This document shows, one piece after another, positions 4,976 to 5,133 of a DNA stretch of 5,133 nucleotides. Under the pieces are notes generated by a model. That model saw nothing but the letters and a program-made list of their open reading frames with translations. It ran no database searches and was not told the DNA's origin. The position numbers and the translations under genes are program-made. Location of the stretch: NCBI GenBank assembly GCA_021845325.1, contig JAKBRR010000161.1, forward strand, positions 1 to 5,133, read 5' to 3'. How positions within the stretch are numbered: position 1 is the first letter of the stretch; each line of letters begins with the position of its first letter. The DNA comes from Thermoplasmata archaeon (lineage in GTDB: Archaea > Thermoplasmatota > Thermoplasmata > Thermoplasmatales > Thermoplasmataceae).

Positions 4976-5133
4976 ATGAACAATGTTGAAAAGATCACTA
5001 CTGTAATTCTTGTGGAACCAGAATACCAGGGAAATATAGGAGCCGTTGCCAGAGCTATGAAAAACACCGGCTTTGAAAAACTTTTCATTGTCGGTAAACG
5101 AACCATAGACGACGAGGCATTATCGAGAGCTAG
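4976..5133 (+). CDS. TrmJ/TrmH (SpoU)-family RNA methyltransferase, 5' part only
   Basis: The first 52 codons, cut by the right edge, encode the start of a SPOUT-class (trefoil-knot) SAM-dependent RNA 2'-O-methyltransferase. The diagnostic N-terminal block ILVEPEYQGNIGAVARAMKN (residues 11-30) matches the family VLVEP-x-x-xGNIGAxARAMKN motif, with the RNA-binding/catalytic Asn20 and Arg26. It continues GFEKLFIVGKR and DDEALSRA, equivalent to the strand and helix before the A-x-x-A region. Archaeal members of this subgroup (TrmJ-like) modify tRNA position 32; the exact target cannot be told from the fragment. No Shine-Dalgarno precedes the ATG. A TATA-like ATAAAAATAA (4931-4940) in the FKBP 3' end could start a very short-leader transcript. 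Confidence 0.85.
   Translation, partial: MNNVEKITTVILVEPEYQGNIGAVARAMKNTGFEKLFIVGKRTIDDEALSRA

Noticed and set aside
4686..5106. Minus-strand open frames of 61 and 129 codons
   Set aside because: They are antisense to the FKBP C-terminal region and to the clear TrmJ-family start. The Cys/Tyr/Phe-rich product has no family features.

Overview
This window looks like a chromosomal piece of a thermoplasmatal archaeon (Thermoplasma/Ferroplasma/Cuniculiplasma-like). The evidence is the AT-rich composition with frequent AGA/AGG/ATA codons, TATA-type promoters about 25 bp from start codons, GGTGA/GAGGT Shine-Dalgarno sites, a long archaeal-type FKBP and an archaeal TrmJ-type methyltransferase. The lineage is inferred; the archaeal assignment is firmer.

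Layout. Positions 1-93 hold the 3' end of a rightward gene of uncertain family. A 42-bp convergent gap follows, containing a strong hairpin that resembles the right end of an IS200/IS605-type element. From 3410 down to 136 lies a tight leftward operon, prpD-prpB-prpC: 2-methylcitrate dehydratase, 2-methylisocitrate lyase and (2-methyl)citrate synthase. prpD and prpB overlap by 14 nt. prpB and prpC are 4 nt apart, with the prpC Shine-Dalgarno overlapping the prpB stop. A 128-bp divergent control region (3411-3538) separates the operon from a rightward gene for a 171-residue protein I do not recognise (3539-4054). After a 140-bp promoter region comes a long FKBP-type prolyl isomerase/chaperone (4195-4959). 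The window ends in the first 52 codons of a TrmJ/TrmH-family RNA methyltransferase (from 4976).

How the genes work together. PrpC, PrpD and PrpB are the core of the methylcitrate cycle: propionyl-CoA + oxaloacetate -> 2-methylcitrate -> 2-methylaconitate -> (aconitase, not in the window) 2-methylisocitrate -> succinate + pyruvate. In an acidophile this would both recover carbon from odd-chain and branched-chain catabolism and remove propionate, a weak acid that uncouples cells at low pH (inference). The rightward genes look like an unrelated housekeeping group with their own promoters.

The most notable points are the compact archaeal methylcitrate operon, a perfect 14-bp palindrome in its control region, a cluster of TATCG/CGATA motifs just upstream of the FKBP TATA box, an FKBP whose usual active-site motifs are eroded, and the solo IS605-like hairpin. 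I found no complete mobile element, CRISPR array, tRNA or rRNA.
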